A DNA stretch of 64,000 bases, taken from assembly GCA_937928735.1 (NCBI GenBank), contig CALFVF010000001.1, positions 1-64,000 of the forward strand, given 5' to 3'. This DNA is from an uncultured Verrucomicrobiales bacterium. GTDB lineage: Bacteria; Verrucomicrobiota; Verrucomicrobiia; Verrucomicrobiales; Akkermansiaceae. The translations under genes were made by a program, and so were the position numbers. The stretch's first letter is position 1, and each line of letters opens with the position of its first letter. The notes under the pieces were generated by a model. The model saw only the letters and a program-made list of their open reading frames with translations. It was not told the origin of the DNA and searched no databases. Positions 32,346 to 41,260 of the stretch are shown in pieces.

Positions 32346-33843
32346 GCATGTTAGAAAGCAATGTGGAGTGATCGGCGCGCTCATTATAGTGGCGCTGGCA
32401 CCATTGTTGTTTCAAGCGAAGCGCATAGTGAGCCCAGGTCAGGCAGATCTCAGGCTGACTGTGATTAGCCCGCATAATGAATCGATCCGCAGAGAGTTCT
32501 CTACAGCCTTTTACCATTACTATCGAGAAAAGTCTGGGAAGTCTGTGTACATTGATTGGCTTAATCCTGGGGGGACTTCTGAGATTCGACGTGTGATTGA
32601 TGATAAGTTCTCCAATGCCCAGAAGCATGGAAAAAAGGGAATAGGAATTGATGTGTTTTTTGGTGGGGGGGAGTATGACTTTTCGCGTCAGGCGAGCTTT
32701 GAGCCCAAGCGTTTTGTGCCCTTAGAGGTCTTTGAGCAGAAACCAGAGTGGTTCGAGGACTCGGTGATTGCGCAGAGTTTTAGTGGGGAAGTGTACTATG
32801 AAAAAGAACGTCATTGGGTGGGGACGTGTCTCTCTCAGTTTGGTATTTGTTATAATACAGATTTGGTGAAGAGACTGGGAAATGATGACCCGAAGGAGTG
32901 GAGTGACCTCGCCCACCCAAGTTACTTTGGTAAAATCGCTCTCGCAGATCCTCAGAAGAGTGGATCCATTGCGAAAGCCTTTGAGATGCTCATTCAGCAG
33001 ACCATTCAGGAGAGACTAGCGAGCACTGTAGCAAAAACCGCGGAGACCGAGCAGCAGCGGCGAGCTCGTGCCATTCGGCACGGATGGGCAGATGGGCTGA
33101 ATCTGATCCAGCGAATCTCGGCGAATGCGCGCTACTTCACAGACAGTGCCACAAAGATTCCCCTCGATGTCGCCCAGGGGGATGCGGCCGCTGGGATGTG
33201 TGTCGATTTCTATGGTCGTGCCTATCATCAGAAGCATAAGAAAGAAGATGGGACGTCTCGCTTAGAGTGGATTTCTCCAAAGGCAGGCTCCTCTGTGAGT
33301 GTGGATCCCGTCGCCATTTTTCGGGGGGCTCCCGCACCAGAGCTAGCACAGGAATTTGTCACCTTTTTACTCAGTGAGCGCGGACAGATTCTGTGGAATG
33401 CCCGGGCAGGTGTAGAGGGTGGACCCGAAATACGATCTTTAGGCAGATTGCCTGTTCGCCGTGATATGTACACAGCCGCACATCTTGCGAAGTTTGCCAA
33501 CCCAGAGGCGAATCCCTATGAGAATTATAATGAATTCACCTATCATCCTGAGTACACAGCGGCTGGATTTAATGCGATGCGAATGATTATTCGTGTGATG
33601 TGTATTGATGTGCACGATGAGCTCGTGGAGGCTTGGCAGGCACTGATAGAAGCTGATTTCCCAGAGCGTGCGACACACCATTTCCATGATGTCGCGATTG
33701 TTTCCTATGAGCGAACTATGGGTGAGATTCGAGAACAAATAAAATCTGGAAAACAGTTAGAAACACTAGGCATGCGCAAGCGCCTCGCGAGTGTGTTTCG
33801 GCGTAATTATCAACAAACCATTCGTTTAGCAGCCCGACGATAA
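32332..33843 (+). CDS. ABC transporter extracellular solute-binding protein (FbpA-like)
   Basis: 503 residues. The start is GTG 32332 or ATG 32335, overlapping the ATPase gene. It is an N-terminally anchored or exported protein (VIGALIIVALAPLLF). The type-2 periplasmic-binding fold has VFFGGGEYDFSRQASF, GICYNTDLVKRL, PKEWSDLAHPSYFGKIALADPQKSGS and DVAQGDAAAGMCVDFYGRAYH, then DPVAIFRGAPAPELAQEFV. This is the pattern of Fe(III)/thiamine-type binding proteins. It is ~170 residues longer than classic FbpA, with an extra helical C-terminus ending in an arginine-rich tail. The ligand could be ferric iron or another small anion complex. Confidence 0.88.
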   Translation: MMISRHVRKQCGVIGALIIVALAPLLFQAKRIVSPGQADLRLTVISPHNESIRREFSTAFYHYYREKSGKSVYIDWLNPGGTSEIRRVIDDKFSNAQKHGKKGIGIDVFFGGGEYDFSRQASFEPKRFVPLEVFEQKPEWFEDSVIAQSFSGEVYYEKERHWVGTCLSQFGICYNTDLVKRLGNDDPKEWSDLAHPSYFGKIALADPQKSGSIAKAFEMLIQQTIQERLASTVAKTAETEQQRRARAIRHGWADGLNLIQRISANARYFTDSATKIPLDVAQGDAAAGMCVDFYGRAYHQKHKKEDGTSRLEWISPKAGSSVSVDPVAIFRGAPAPELAQEFVTFLLSERGQILWNARAGVEGGPEIRSLGRLPVRRDMYTAAHLAKFANPEANPYENYNEFTYHPEYTAAGFNAMRMIIRVMCIDVHDELVEAWQALIEADFPERATHHFHDVAIVSYERTMGEIREQIKSGKQLETLGMRKRLASVFRRNYQQTIRLAARR

Positions 33844-35540
33844 TGAAGAAGATCACCGCTATATTGATTGTCGCAGTCGTAAGTTTGTTGTTTGGGCTGT
33901 TCTTTCTCTACCCAGTTGCCGAAGTGCTCAAGGTCGCGTTCTTAAATGAGAGCGGCGAGTTTACACTGGATTATTTTTTGGGGATTTTTAATGATCCTAT
34001 TTATCTGGAGGGACTTTGGAATGCCTTTAAGCTTGGTGTGGTCTCTACAGTTGTGACCTTTGCGATCGCTTTTCCGCTAGCCCTAGGCACTCACCTCTGG
34101 AAGTTCCCGCTCAAAAAGGTGCTGACCATTTTGATCTTAGCGCCACTGGTACTTCCGCCTTTTGTGGGGGCTGTCGGGGTGAAGCATATCTTTGGTGTGG
34201 AAGGGGCCTTTAATAGCCTGCTGATTGATTTTGGGCTGATGTCGAGCACGAGTCCCTATGACTGGTTAGGGGAGGGGCGTTTTTGGGGTGTTGTGATCAT
34301 GTTAGCTCTGCACCTTTATCCGATTCTCTACATGAATATCGTCTCTGCTCTCAGTCATCTTGACCCGGCGATGGAGCAAGCCGCGCAGAATCTAGGGGCC
34401 TCGCCGTGGAGCCGTTTCCGCAAAATTACCTTGCCTCTCTGCATGCCGGGAGTGTTTGCGGGTGCTTCCATTGTCTTTATTTGGTCCTTTACAGAGCTCG
34501 GAGTACCTCTTGTCTTTGACTACTCAAGGGTGGCGCCAGTGCAGATTTTTGATGGGCTAAAGAGCCTAGATAGTGACCCGACTCCCTACGCTATTGTCGC
34601 TGTGATGCTTGTAGTGTCTGTCATAGTGTTCTTATTCTCTAAGCTCGTCCTTGGGAGGTCGCCCTTGGGTTCTTCCGCTCGACCTAAAATGAAGCGTGAA
34701 GAACGCACCCTACCTCCAGTGCTTGGCTGGTTAGTGTCTCTGGGTTTTATGCTGATGTTTCTGGTGGCCTCGATCCCTCATTTGGGTGTTCTATTTCTCT
34801 CGGTGTCGACAGATTGGTACGGGACAGTATTTCCTGAGTCACTCACTGGGGCTCACTATGGAGAGGGCCTTGGTCACCCCATGGTGACGGGCTCGATCCG
34901 AAATAGCCTGCTCTATGCTTCTGGAGCGACTTTGATTGATGTCATCCTTGGCTGCGCGATCGCCTATGTGATCGTGCGCTCGACCATATGGGGGCGCAAT
35001 TTACTCGATGCACTGATGATGCTACCTCTCGCAGTCCCAGGTTTAGTACTTGCTTTTGGTTACTTCGCTCTGAGTCAGGAGAATCAGCTATTCTATGGAC
35101 TGGCCAATGTGTTTGAGAGTCCGGTGCTGCTGCTGATCATTGCCTATGCGGTTCGGAGATTACCTTATGTGGTTCGTGCTGCTGTAGCGGGGCTTGAGCA
35201 GAGTGATGTTGTGCTCGAAGAAGCCGCCTTATCGATGGGGGCTCCACCAAGGCGTGCCTTTCAGCGAATTGCTCTGCCTTTGATTGGTGCCAATGTGATT
35301 GCTGGTGCGATTTTGGCCTTCGCCTTTGCGATGTTAGAGGTCTCAGATAGTTTGATTTTAGCCCAGCAGGCGGAGCACTATCCGGTGACTAAAGCGATCT
35401 ACGCCCTACTAAGTACTCTGGGAAGTGGGCATGAAATTGCTTCGGCTCTCGGTGTCTGGGCGATGGTGTTCTTGGGCATCGCTATTGCAGGTGCCTTTAT
35501 TCTTGTTGGGAAACGTGGCGGGAGTTTATTCCGCTTATGA
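33843..35540 (+). CDS. ABC transporter permease, fused double-BPD (FbpB-like)
   Basis: 565 residues. The ATG overlaps the binding-protein stop (TAATG). About twelve membrane helices form two halves, each with an EAA loop: EQAAQNLGASPWSRFRKITLPL near 178 and EEAALSMGAPPRRAFQRIALPL near 459. This fused layout is typical of FbpB/iron-type permeases. It works with the ATPase and binding protein encoded just upstream. TGA stop at 35538-35540. Confidence 0.94.
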   Translation: MKKITAILIVAVVSLLFGLFFLYPVAEVLKVAFLNESGEFTLDYFLGIFNDPIYLEGLWNAFKLGVVSTVVTFAIAFPLALGTHLWKFPLKKVLTILILAPLVLPPFVGAVGVKHIFGVEGAFNSLLIDFGLMSSTSPYDWLGEGRFWGVVIMLALHLYPILYMNIVSALSHLDPAMEQAAQNLGASPWSRFRKITLPLCMPGVFAGASIVFIWSFTELGVPLVFDYSRVAPVQIFDGLKSLDSDPTPYAIVAVMLVVSVIVFLFSKLVLGRSPLGSSARPKMKREERTLPPVLGWLVSLGFMLMFLVASIPHLGVLFLSVSTDWYGTVFPESLTGAHYGEGLGHPMVTGSIRNSLLYASGATLIDVILGCAIAYVIVRSTIWGRNLLDALMMLPLAVPGLVLAFGYFALSQENQLFYGLANVFESPVLLLIIAYAVRRLPYVVRAAVAGLEQSDVVLEEAALSMGAPPRRAFQRIALPLIGANVIAGAILAFAFAMLEVSDSLILAQQAEHYPVTKAIYALLSTLGSGHEIASALGVWAMVFLGIAIAGAFILVGKRGGSLFRL

Positions 35541-35562
35541 TAATACCACCTCAGAAAACAAT

Positions 35563-36093
35563 ATGGCGATAGAAAGATTTCAAAACAACGAACCTAAGAT
35601 AGATGCTTCTGCATTTGTTGCAGCAAGTGCTGACTTGATTGGAAAGGTGGAGATTAAGGAGAAGGCGAGTGTGTGGCATCATGCGACCCTGCGTGGGGAT
35701 TTGAATGAAATCGTGATCGGGGCGAATTCAAATATACAGGATAACTGTGTGGTTCACCTCTCTGATGATCTAGGAACCTATGTGGGGGAATATGTCACTG
35801 TGGGTCACAGTGCGATACTGCATGCTTGCACACTAGAAGATGGAGTGCTGGTTGGCATGGGTGCTTGTGTGATGGATGGTGCAGTGATTGGAGCGAGAAG
35901 TATCATCGGGGCGAAAGCTCTGGTGACTCAGGGAATGATCGTGCCACCAGATTCACTAGTACTTGGCTCTCCTGCTAGAGTGATACGAACACTGAGTGCA
36001 GAAGAGCAGGTGAGTGGCCGCCTTCTGGCTGAGAAATATGTGAAGAATGGCCAGCTCTATAGAGAGCGTCCATCTGGTGGATTAGTGACTTAG
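35563..36093 (+). CDS. Gamma-class carbonic anhydrase-like hexapeptide protein
   Basis: 176 residues from ATG 35563 (MAIERFQNNEPKID). The track's start lies in the permease gene. It is a left-handed beta-helix with three zinc-ligand histidines in the gamma-carbonic-anhydrase pattern: CVVHLSDD, then VGHSAILHAC. ASVWHHATLRGD has the conserved Arg-Gly-Asp of the family. It probably hydrates CO2 in the cytoplasm, as YrdA/CaiE-type relatives are believed to do. The lid glutamates of Cam are absent, as in most Cam-H proteins. It may be cotranscribed with the ABC operon (22 bases). Confidence 0.9.
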   Translation: MAIERFQNNEPKIDASAFVAASADLIGKVEIKEKASVWHHATLRGDLNEIVIGANSNIQDNCVVHLSDDLGTYVGEYVTVGHSAILHACTLEDGVLVGMGACVMDGAVIGARSIIGAKALVTQGMIVPPDSLVLGSPARVIRTLSAEEQVSGRLLAEKYVKNGQLYRERPSGGLVT

Positions 36094-36121
36094 TGGAGTA
36101 TGAGTGAGGAGAGAATATAGT

Positions 36122-36568
36122 ATGAATGATTTAGTCAGAGTGGAGCCCATAGCCTTATTTCCGACTCAGGGGGGCTGTGCTCTTTTCCTGGGAGACGGGG
36201 AGAAAGAGATTGTTTTTTATATCGAGCCTGGTCTCGGGATGTCAATTAATAGTGTGCTCGGTAAAGAGCGCCCACCCAGGCCTCTGAGCCATGATTTATT
36301 CACCTGCACTCTCCAGGCACTCGGAGGCAGAGTGACAAAGGTGATTATTGTCGATGTTCAGGGAGAGGTCTTTTATGCACGTCTGTGGATAGAGGCTGAG
36401 AATGAAATCATGGAGCGCAAGATCATAGAGGTCGACTCAAGACCGAGTGACGCGATTGCGATGGCTGTTCGAGCAGAAGCTCCGATTTACTTTATCCGAG
36501 CGATCTGGGAGAAACTCGAAGACATGTCTGGAGTTCTCAAAAAGATGCGAGACGCTCAGCAAGAATAG
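36122..36568 (+). CDS. Bifunctional nuclease (BFN/DUF151) domain protein
   Basis: 148 residues from ATG 36122 (MNDLVRVEPIALF). The BFN fold has VFYIEPGLGMSINSVLGKERPPRPLSHDLF, VTKVIIVDVQGEVFYARL, and DSRPSDAIAMAVRAEAPIYF, the last being the diagnostic motif. The domain was described as an RNase/DNase in plants and is widespread in bacteria, including Thermotoga TM0160. The bacterial role is uncertain. It lies 28 bases downstream of the carbonic anhydrase gene on the same strand. Confidence 0.9.
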   Translation: MNDLVRVEPIALFPTQGGCALFLGDGEKEIVFYIEPGLGMSINSVLGKERPPRPLSHDLFTCTLQALGGRVTKVIIVDVQGEVFYARLWIEAENEIMERKIIEVDSRPSDAIAMAVRAEAPIYFIRAIWEKLEDMSGVLKKMRDAQQE

Positions 36569-36596
36569 TGCTGTTATTCAGATTGTTAGGATGGTT

Positions 36597-37472
36597 CTAG
36601 CGAACTGATATCGTGGTGGCGAGTGTGTGACTCTGTTCTGGCTCTAGAGTATAGATGTCATCTAGAGCATTTGCCGCCTCGATGCAGAGGAATCCTTTGT
36701 ATTCGTGGTTTCCGAGATCGGCCATGCCGGCGGACTTTTCACTCCACGGATTCCAGACAACTGTCGACTGGCTACCTGATTTTCTAACAAGAATATCACG
36801 CCTCCAGAGAGGGTCATGGATGACGGTGTCACTACTTGTGTTTTGGTAAACGCGGTCAAGTTCCCCCTGGAAGCGAATCGAGCCATTCTGTGTACTCTGT
36901 TCATTCACCACAGTGTCTAGGTAGGGAGTTGCTGTGAGTCCACTAACGGTCACTTCATCGATGTTAGAGATATTGAAGTAGGTGTGTAGCGCTCCTCCGA
37001 TCGTGCATGGTTCTTCTCCTGAGTTGGTTGTAGTTAGGGAGAGGGAGAGTTCCTTGCCGACTCGCAGAGTGGCTGTGGTTTCTGTCTGATGGGGCCAGAT
37101 AGAGACTCCTTCGAGCGGGAGGCGCAGCACGATTTCTGTGTAGGCACTCTCGCTGGCTGTGGAGACGATTTCCCAAAAACGATTTCTCGCAAAGCCATGA
37201 GATGGCATGGAGCTGTCTGTCGGGTGGGCGTTAAACCAAGGCCAGCAAATCGGAATGCCACCACGAATGGCTTTGCCTTCTTTGTAAATAGCTTCTGCAC
37301 TTGTGAAGATCACTGGTTTTTGACCTTTTGGATGGAAACTAGTGACATGGGCTCCGTGCAGGGCGATCTGAGCAGTGGCATGAGCATTGCGGATATCTAT
37401 GATAGGGTAGCCAGGAGAGAGCTCGCGAATGGTGAGTTCATTCGGGATAGCGTGTTGTTTCAGAGATTCCAT
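36597..37472 (-). CDS. D-hexose-6-phosphate mutarotase (aldose 1-epimerase-like)
   Basis: 291 residues of the YeaD/aldose-epimerase beta-sandwich. The substrate-binding strand has GGIPICWPWFNAHP and SMPSHGFARNRFWE, with the catalytic-type histidine in HGFAR and a second one in GALHTYFNIS, and a C-terminal glutamate in GFLCIEAAN. It interconverts alpha and beta anomers of hexose-6-phosphates (glucose-6-phosphate in characterised relatives). It is monocistronic, convergent with the BFN gene and divergent from the peptidase gene. Confidence 0.9.
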   Translation of the reverse strand: MESLKQHAIPNELTIRELSPGYPIIDIRNAHATAQIALHGAHVTSFHPKGQKPVIFTSAEAIYKEGKAIRGGIPICWPWFNAHPTDSSMPSHGFARNRFWEIVSTASESAYTEIVLRLPLEGVSIWPHQTETTATLRVGKELSLSLTTTNSGEEPCTIGGALHTYFNISNIDEVTVSGLTATPYLDTVVNEQSTQNGSIRFQGELDRVYQNTSSDTVIHDPLWRRDILVRKSGSQSTVVWNPWSEKSAGMADLGNHEYKGFLCIEAANALDDIYTLEPEQSHTLATTISVR

Positions 37473-37551
37473 AAAATCATATTACAAGAAATCAGCGAAT
37501 TAGCGAGGCCGAAGTCATTGTTTTTCACCCGTAGAATGATAGAGTGCTGCG

Positions 37552-38298
37552 ATGACTAGACAGGAAGTGCAGACGCTAAACGAAGACTTTGATCGCATCC
37601 TCAGAGAAGCTGGGGCAGAGCGAAGTATCCTAGCACAAGTGGGAGAGCACGAGGTCTGTGGCTATGCGCTATGGAGAGAAGGAGCACCCCTAGTCATGCT
37701 TTCTGCGGGGATTCACGGGGATGAACCTGCGGGGCCACTAGCAGTAAAGGCCTTATTGAAGCAAGGTTTGTTAGATTCTGCATGTAGCTGGTTGATATGC
37801 CCGCTACTGAATCCACATGGTCTCGTGGAGAACATCAGAGAGAATGCCGATGGCGTGGATCTGAATCGCGACTACTTAAAGCAAGTCTCAGCCGAGGTGC
37901 AAGGTCATGTGAAATGGCTGTGCCAGTGCAGGGAGAAGCAGAGTGTGGATGTGTTTCTCTCTCTGCATGAGGACTGGGAGAGCGCGGGGTTTTACTGTTA
38001 TGAGATTAACTGTGGAGAAGACCAGCCTAGCCGTGTGAAGTCATTGCTCAAAGCGGTTTCTGAGCATGTTGATATTGAGAAGGCTACAGAGATTGATGGA
38101 CACAGTGTGAGGGAGGCTGGCTGGATTTATCACAGGGCGGAACCCGATGTCCCAGAGGGGTGGCCAGAGGCGATTTTCTTGGCGAAATTAGGCTGCCCGC
38201 TATCATTTACTCTAGAGACACCAAGTCAAATTTCGTTAGAGAGGCGTGTTCATGCACATGTCACTGCTGTCAAAGAGCTGTTAAACGTATGTTTATAA
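37552..38298 (+). CDS. M14-family metallocarboxypeptidase-like protein
   Basis: 248 residues, no signal peptide. Zinc ligands are in GIHGDEPAGPLAV (HxxE) and FLSLHEDWESAGF (His). The substrate-binding NPHG and GVDLNRDYL (Asn-Arg) are in order, and the candidate general-base glutamate is in FTLETPSQIS. This is the M14/succinylglutamate-desuccinylase superfamily; the short size suggests MpaA-like (murein tripeptide amidase) or a related cytoplasmic peptidase. The substrate is not known. Confidence 0.85.
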   Translation: MTRQEVQTLNEDFDRILREAGAERSILAQVGEHEVCGYALWREGAPLVMLSAGIHGDEPAGPLAVKALLKQGLLDSACSWLICPLLNPHGLVENIRENADGVDLNRDYLKQVSAEVQGHVKWLCQCREKQSVDVFLSLHEDWESAGFYCYEINCGEDQPSRVKSLLKAVSEHVDIEKATEIDGHSVREAGWIYHRAEPDVPEGWPEAIFLAKLGCPLSFTLETPSQISLERRVHAHVTAVKELLNVCL

Positions 38299-38333
38299 GG
38301 AATTCAAAAATCATCTGAAGATGAAAAATGTAC

Positions 38334-38363
38334 TTGATTACTGTGATGAATTCTGGCTATTAT
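38334..38363 (+). promoter_or_regulatory. Sigma-70-type promoter
   Basis: TTGATT (38334-38339), 18-base spacer, TATTAT (38358-38363), about 58 bases before the ATG of the membrane-protein gene at 38422. It lies in an AT-rich spacer. Confidence 0.55.
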
Positions 38364-38421
38364 GTTAGCTCTAATAAATAATTCATCCTCCTAAGTAAGC
38401 ACCCCAATAAGAAGAAAGACA

Positions 38422-38982
38422 ATGCAGGTGAAACCTAACAAGAATGAAGTATCTGTTGCCGCTACATCCGTTGGTCTTGGTAACAGCACTGGTGAATCAC
38501 ATGTCTCCAAGTATTCTGGATTAAGGAGAATACCTTATGTTTTAAGTATCGCGGCAGTATTGATAGGAATCATGAGCTGCTACAGAAATGTAGGTTCGTT
38601 TTCTCTCATGGAGAAGCTAGCGATACTAAACATAGCAGACGATAAACTCACGGCACTGAGAGCTGTGATTGTACTGATCTTATGTCTCAGTGCCATAGGG
38701 GCCTCCATTAGCCGTCTTAAGAATGTAGGTTGTAGCTGGCGCGTTGTTTTGAGTCTCTTCGTTCCGATATGGAATGTATGGACAGCATGGTTATTGATAC
38801 TGTCTCCAGCAGGCTACCGTGCGGAGAAAAAGTTAGGAACTTGGAATAGAGTGCTTACCGTTGTTTACAGCATAGGCGTGGTCGTAGCCTTCACTTGGAT
38901 TTGGAATAACTACGAGAGAGTCGAGTGGACATCCACACTTGGCCAATTTGAGAAGCTCAAGGAGTCAGTGAAATTCGAGTAA
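38422..38982 (+). CDS. Membrane protein, DUF805-like
   Basis: 186 residues. A polar N-terminus of ~35 residues is followed by four hydrophobic helices (YVLSIAAVLIGIMSC; LRAVIVLILCLSAIGASI; VVLSLFVPIWNVWTAWLLILS; VLTVVYSIGVVVAFTWIW). The ISRLKNVGCSWRVVLSLFVPIWNVW segment resembles the R-L-h-D-h-G-x-S-x-W...hPI-x-N motif of DUF805 membrane proteins (YhaH-like). Function unknown. The gene is AT-rich compared with metK downstream. Confidence 0.7.
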   Translation: MQVKPNKNEVSVAATSVGLGNSTGESHVSKYSGLRRIPYVLSIAAVLIGIMSCYRNVGSFSLMEKLAILNIADDKLTALRAVIVLILCLSAIGASISRLKNVGCSWRVVLSLFVPIWNVWTAWLLILSPAGYRAEKKLGTWNRVLTVVYSIGVVVAFTWIWNNYERVEWTSTLGQFEKLKESVKFE

Positions 38983-39075
38983 CTCATTGACTTAGAGAAG
39001 TTGAAGTTTCTTAAACGCTAAGATCTCAGTTAGGTTTTCTAAACCTCTTAGAATTTAAAGTTCTCAAAGCTGTTT

Positions 39076-39996
39076 TCAGAAAGGTTTTCTGGCGATAGCG
39101 AGCAGAGTCTGGAAGTAGGGGGCTTGGTCTTCTTGGTCGGCTATGACTGTCTCGATATTTGAAAATCCAGCATATTCGAGGAATTCAGTTAGTTTGACCT
39201 CGCTGAAGCCAAGCCAGAGATCATGATAGAGCTCGCGAGCTTGTTCAAACTGATGCTGAGCTAGATCAAGAATGACTAGTGTGCCCCCGGGCTTGAGAAT
39301 GCGGTGGGCTTCTTGGAGTGCGAGTTGTGGCTTCTCGGCATGATGCAGAGCTTGGCTAAAGATCGCGAGGTCAACGGACTGATTCTCGATGGGTGGCTTA
39401 GAAATATCCCCGAGGCGGTATTCTAGATTAGGAAGGCCGTGTGCCTTTGCTAAGCTCGTGCCAAATTCCACCATTTTCTCAGAATTATCCACAGCAATCA
39501 CTTGCTTGGCGCGCTGAGCGAGTAACTGCGAAAGTGTGCCTTCCCCAGCCCCTAGGTCAGCGACGACTTCGTAGTTAAGAATCTTCAGCAGAGCCTCAGC
39601 CAGCGCTTTCCAAGAACGGCCAGGAACATACTGGCGGCCGAATTTCCCGGCGAGATCATCGAAGTAAGCCCTCGCTTGGTCTTTGCGTTTTTTGAGAATG
39701 TGCAGCAGTGCCTTGTGATCATTGTCTTTCTCAGAGATTTCCGTGGCAGCTTGCTGGAGCAGAGGTGCTAGGTCTTCGGGAATGATGGCACAGTAGAGAT
39801 TATTTTTCCCCTGTCGGCGATCATCCACGAGCTGCACCTCTTTGAGCTTAGAGAGTTGGGTGGAAATACGGCTCTGACCCATTTGTAAAATATCCTGTAA
39901 TTCTAAGACACTGAGCTCTTCTTGGCGAAGGAGTTCGAGGATCCGAATCCGTGTAGGATCAGAAATTGTTTTTAATAATTTGAGAATTGACGACAT
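39076..39996 (-). CDS. ArsR-family regulator fused to SAM methyltransferase domain
   Basis: 306 residues. The N-terminal ArsR winged helix (~1-90: [46 protein letters not shown]) is followed by a class I methyltransferase fold: [16 protein letters not shown] (motif I), [45 protein letters not shown]. It is divergent from metK-ahcY with only 53 bases between starts. ArsR regulators of this setting (SahR-like) are known to control the methionine/SAM cycle in other bacteria, responding to S-adenosylhomocysteine. The methyltransferase domain probably serves as the SAM/SAH sensor. The link to metK-ahcY is inference from position and the dyad at 40018. Confidence 0.88.
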   Translation of the reverse strand: MSSILKLLKTISDPTRIRILELLRQEELSVLELQDILQMGQSRISTQLSKLKEVQLVDDRRQGKNNLYCAIIPEDLAPLLQQAATEISEKDNDHKALLHILKKRKDQARAYFDDLAGKFGRQYVPGRSWKALAEALLKILNYEVVADLGAGEGTLSQLLAQRAKQVIAVDNSEKMVEFGTSLAKAHGLPNLEYRLGDISKPPIENQSVDLAIFSQALHHAEKPQLALQEAHRILKPGGTLVILDLAQHQFEQARELYHDLWLGFSEVKLTEFLEYAGFSNIETVIADQEDQAPYFQTLLAIARKPF

Positions 39997-40017
39997 GCGG
40001 CTATACTCATATCAACG

Positions 40018-40035
40018 CATCAAGATTTGTTGATG
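40018..40035. promoter_or_regulatory. Dyad in the metK/regulator spacer, candidate operator
   Basis: CATCAA-gatttg-TTGATG, a perfect 6+6 inverted repeat with a six-base spacer, lies inside the 53-base region between the divergent ArsR-methyltransferase and metK starts, 15 bases before the metK ATG. Its location fits repression of metK and autoregulation. The spacer is too short to hold a SAM riboswitch. Confidence 0.6.
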
Positions 40036-40049
40036 ACAATCAAAAAACT

Positions 40050-41231
40050 ATGTCTCGATCACTAATATTCTCATCTGAGTCAGTTACAGAAGGGCATCCC
40101 GATAAGGTATGCGACACCATTTCCGACGTTATTCTCGACGCTTGTCTCGAGCAGGATCTTAACAGCCGCGTGGCCTGTGAGACCTTTGTGAAAGACAATG
40201 TCGTGGGCTTAGCTGGGGAAATCACCACGCACGCTGACTTTGACTCTAGGAGTCTCGTAGAAGGAGCAATTCGCGAAATCGGCTACACAGACCCGGCCTG
40301 TAAGTTTAATGCAGACAGCTTCTTTTTCATGAATCTGATCGGCAAGCAGTCACCAGACATTGCTCAGGGAGTGGACGCAGAAGCTGCCGAGAACAAGGAG
40401 ACAGCAGAGCAGGGAGCCGGTGATCAGGGTATCATGTTTGGCTACGCCTGCAATGAAACACCAGAGCTGATGCCAGCTCCTATCTCCCTCTCGCACAAGT
40501 TAGGTAGAGAGCTCACGACTCTGCGCAAGAGCGGTCAGTGCCAATGGCTACGACCTGACTCGAAGACTCAGGTTTCCATGGAATATGTGGATGGCAAGCC
40601 GACACGCGTGACTGCTGTGGTTGTTTCCACCATGCACTCCGCAGACATCGATACCCCAGAAATTCGCGAGATTCTCAAAACAGACTTAGTGGAGCGAGTG
40701 ATTCCTGCGAACTTGATTACAGAGGACACAGAATTTCACATTAACCCCACAGGTCTCTTCGTGATTGGTGGGCCAGAAGGTGATGCAGGTCTCACCGGGC
40801 GCAAGATCATCGTGGATACCTACGGAGGTATGGGGCGCCACGGCGGTGGAGCCTTCTCTGGGAAAGATCCATCGAAGGTAGATCGCTCAGCAGCCTACAT
40901 GTGCCGTTGGGTGGCAAAGAATATCGTGGCCGCTGGTCTCGCGGATCGAGCTGAAATTCAGGTCGCCTACGCCATTGGCTATCCTGAGCCAGTGAGTGTC
41001 AACGTGAATACATTTGGCACCAGTCAGGTTTCTGAAGAACAGATAGAGAAGGCTGTGTTAGAAGTCTTCTCCTTTAAGCCCGCAGAGATCGTGAGCGCCC
41101 TAGACATGCTGCGCCCGATCTACAAGCACACCACCAACTATGGCCACTTTGGCCGTGAAGATAATTTGACCGCACTCACTTGGGAGAAAACAGATAAGGC
41201 CGATGCGCTGAAATCTGTTGTGACTTCCTAA
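40050..41231 (+). CDS. metK: S-adenosylmethionine synthetase
   Basis: 393 residues from ATG 40050 ([19 protein letters not shown]). The track's upstream start would run across the operator. All hallmarks are present: [14 protein letters not shown] at the start, [12 protein letters not shown] (central ATP motif), [18 protein letters not shown] (third motif) and YGHFGRED near the end. It makes S-adenosylmethionine from methionine and ATP with release of phosphate and pyrophosphate. It is the first gene of the metK-ahcY operon; 29 bases separate them. Confidence 0.97.
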   Translation: MSRSLIFSSESVTEGHPDKVCDTISDVILDACLEQDLNSRVACETFVKDNVVGLAGEITTHADFDSRSLVEGAIREIGYTDPACKFNADSFFFMNLIGKQSPDIAQGVDAEAAENKETAEQGAGDQGIMFGYACNETPELMPAPISLSHKLGRELTTLRKSGQCQWLRPDSKTQVSMEYVDGKPTRVTAVVVSTMHSADIDTPEIREILKTDLVERVIPANLITEDTEFHINPTGLFVIGGPEGDAGLTGRKIIVDTYGGMGRHGGGAFSGKDPSKVDRSAAYMCRWVAKNIVAAGLADRAEIQVAYAIGYPEPVSVNVNTFGTSQVSEEQIEKAVLEVFSFKPAEIVSALDMLRPIYKHTTNYGHFGREDNLTALTWEKTDKADALKSVVTS

Positions 41232-41260
41232 TTATTTACCGAACAAACCACACATTCCAT

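Noticed and set aside
39997-40049. SAM riboswitch upstream of metK
   Set aside because: Only 53 bases separate metK from the divergent gene, too short, and no riboswitch core was seen; a protein operator is more likely.
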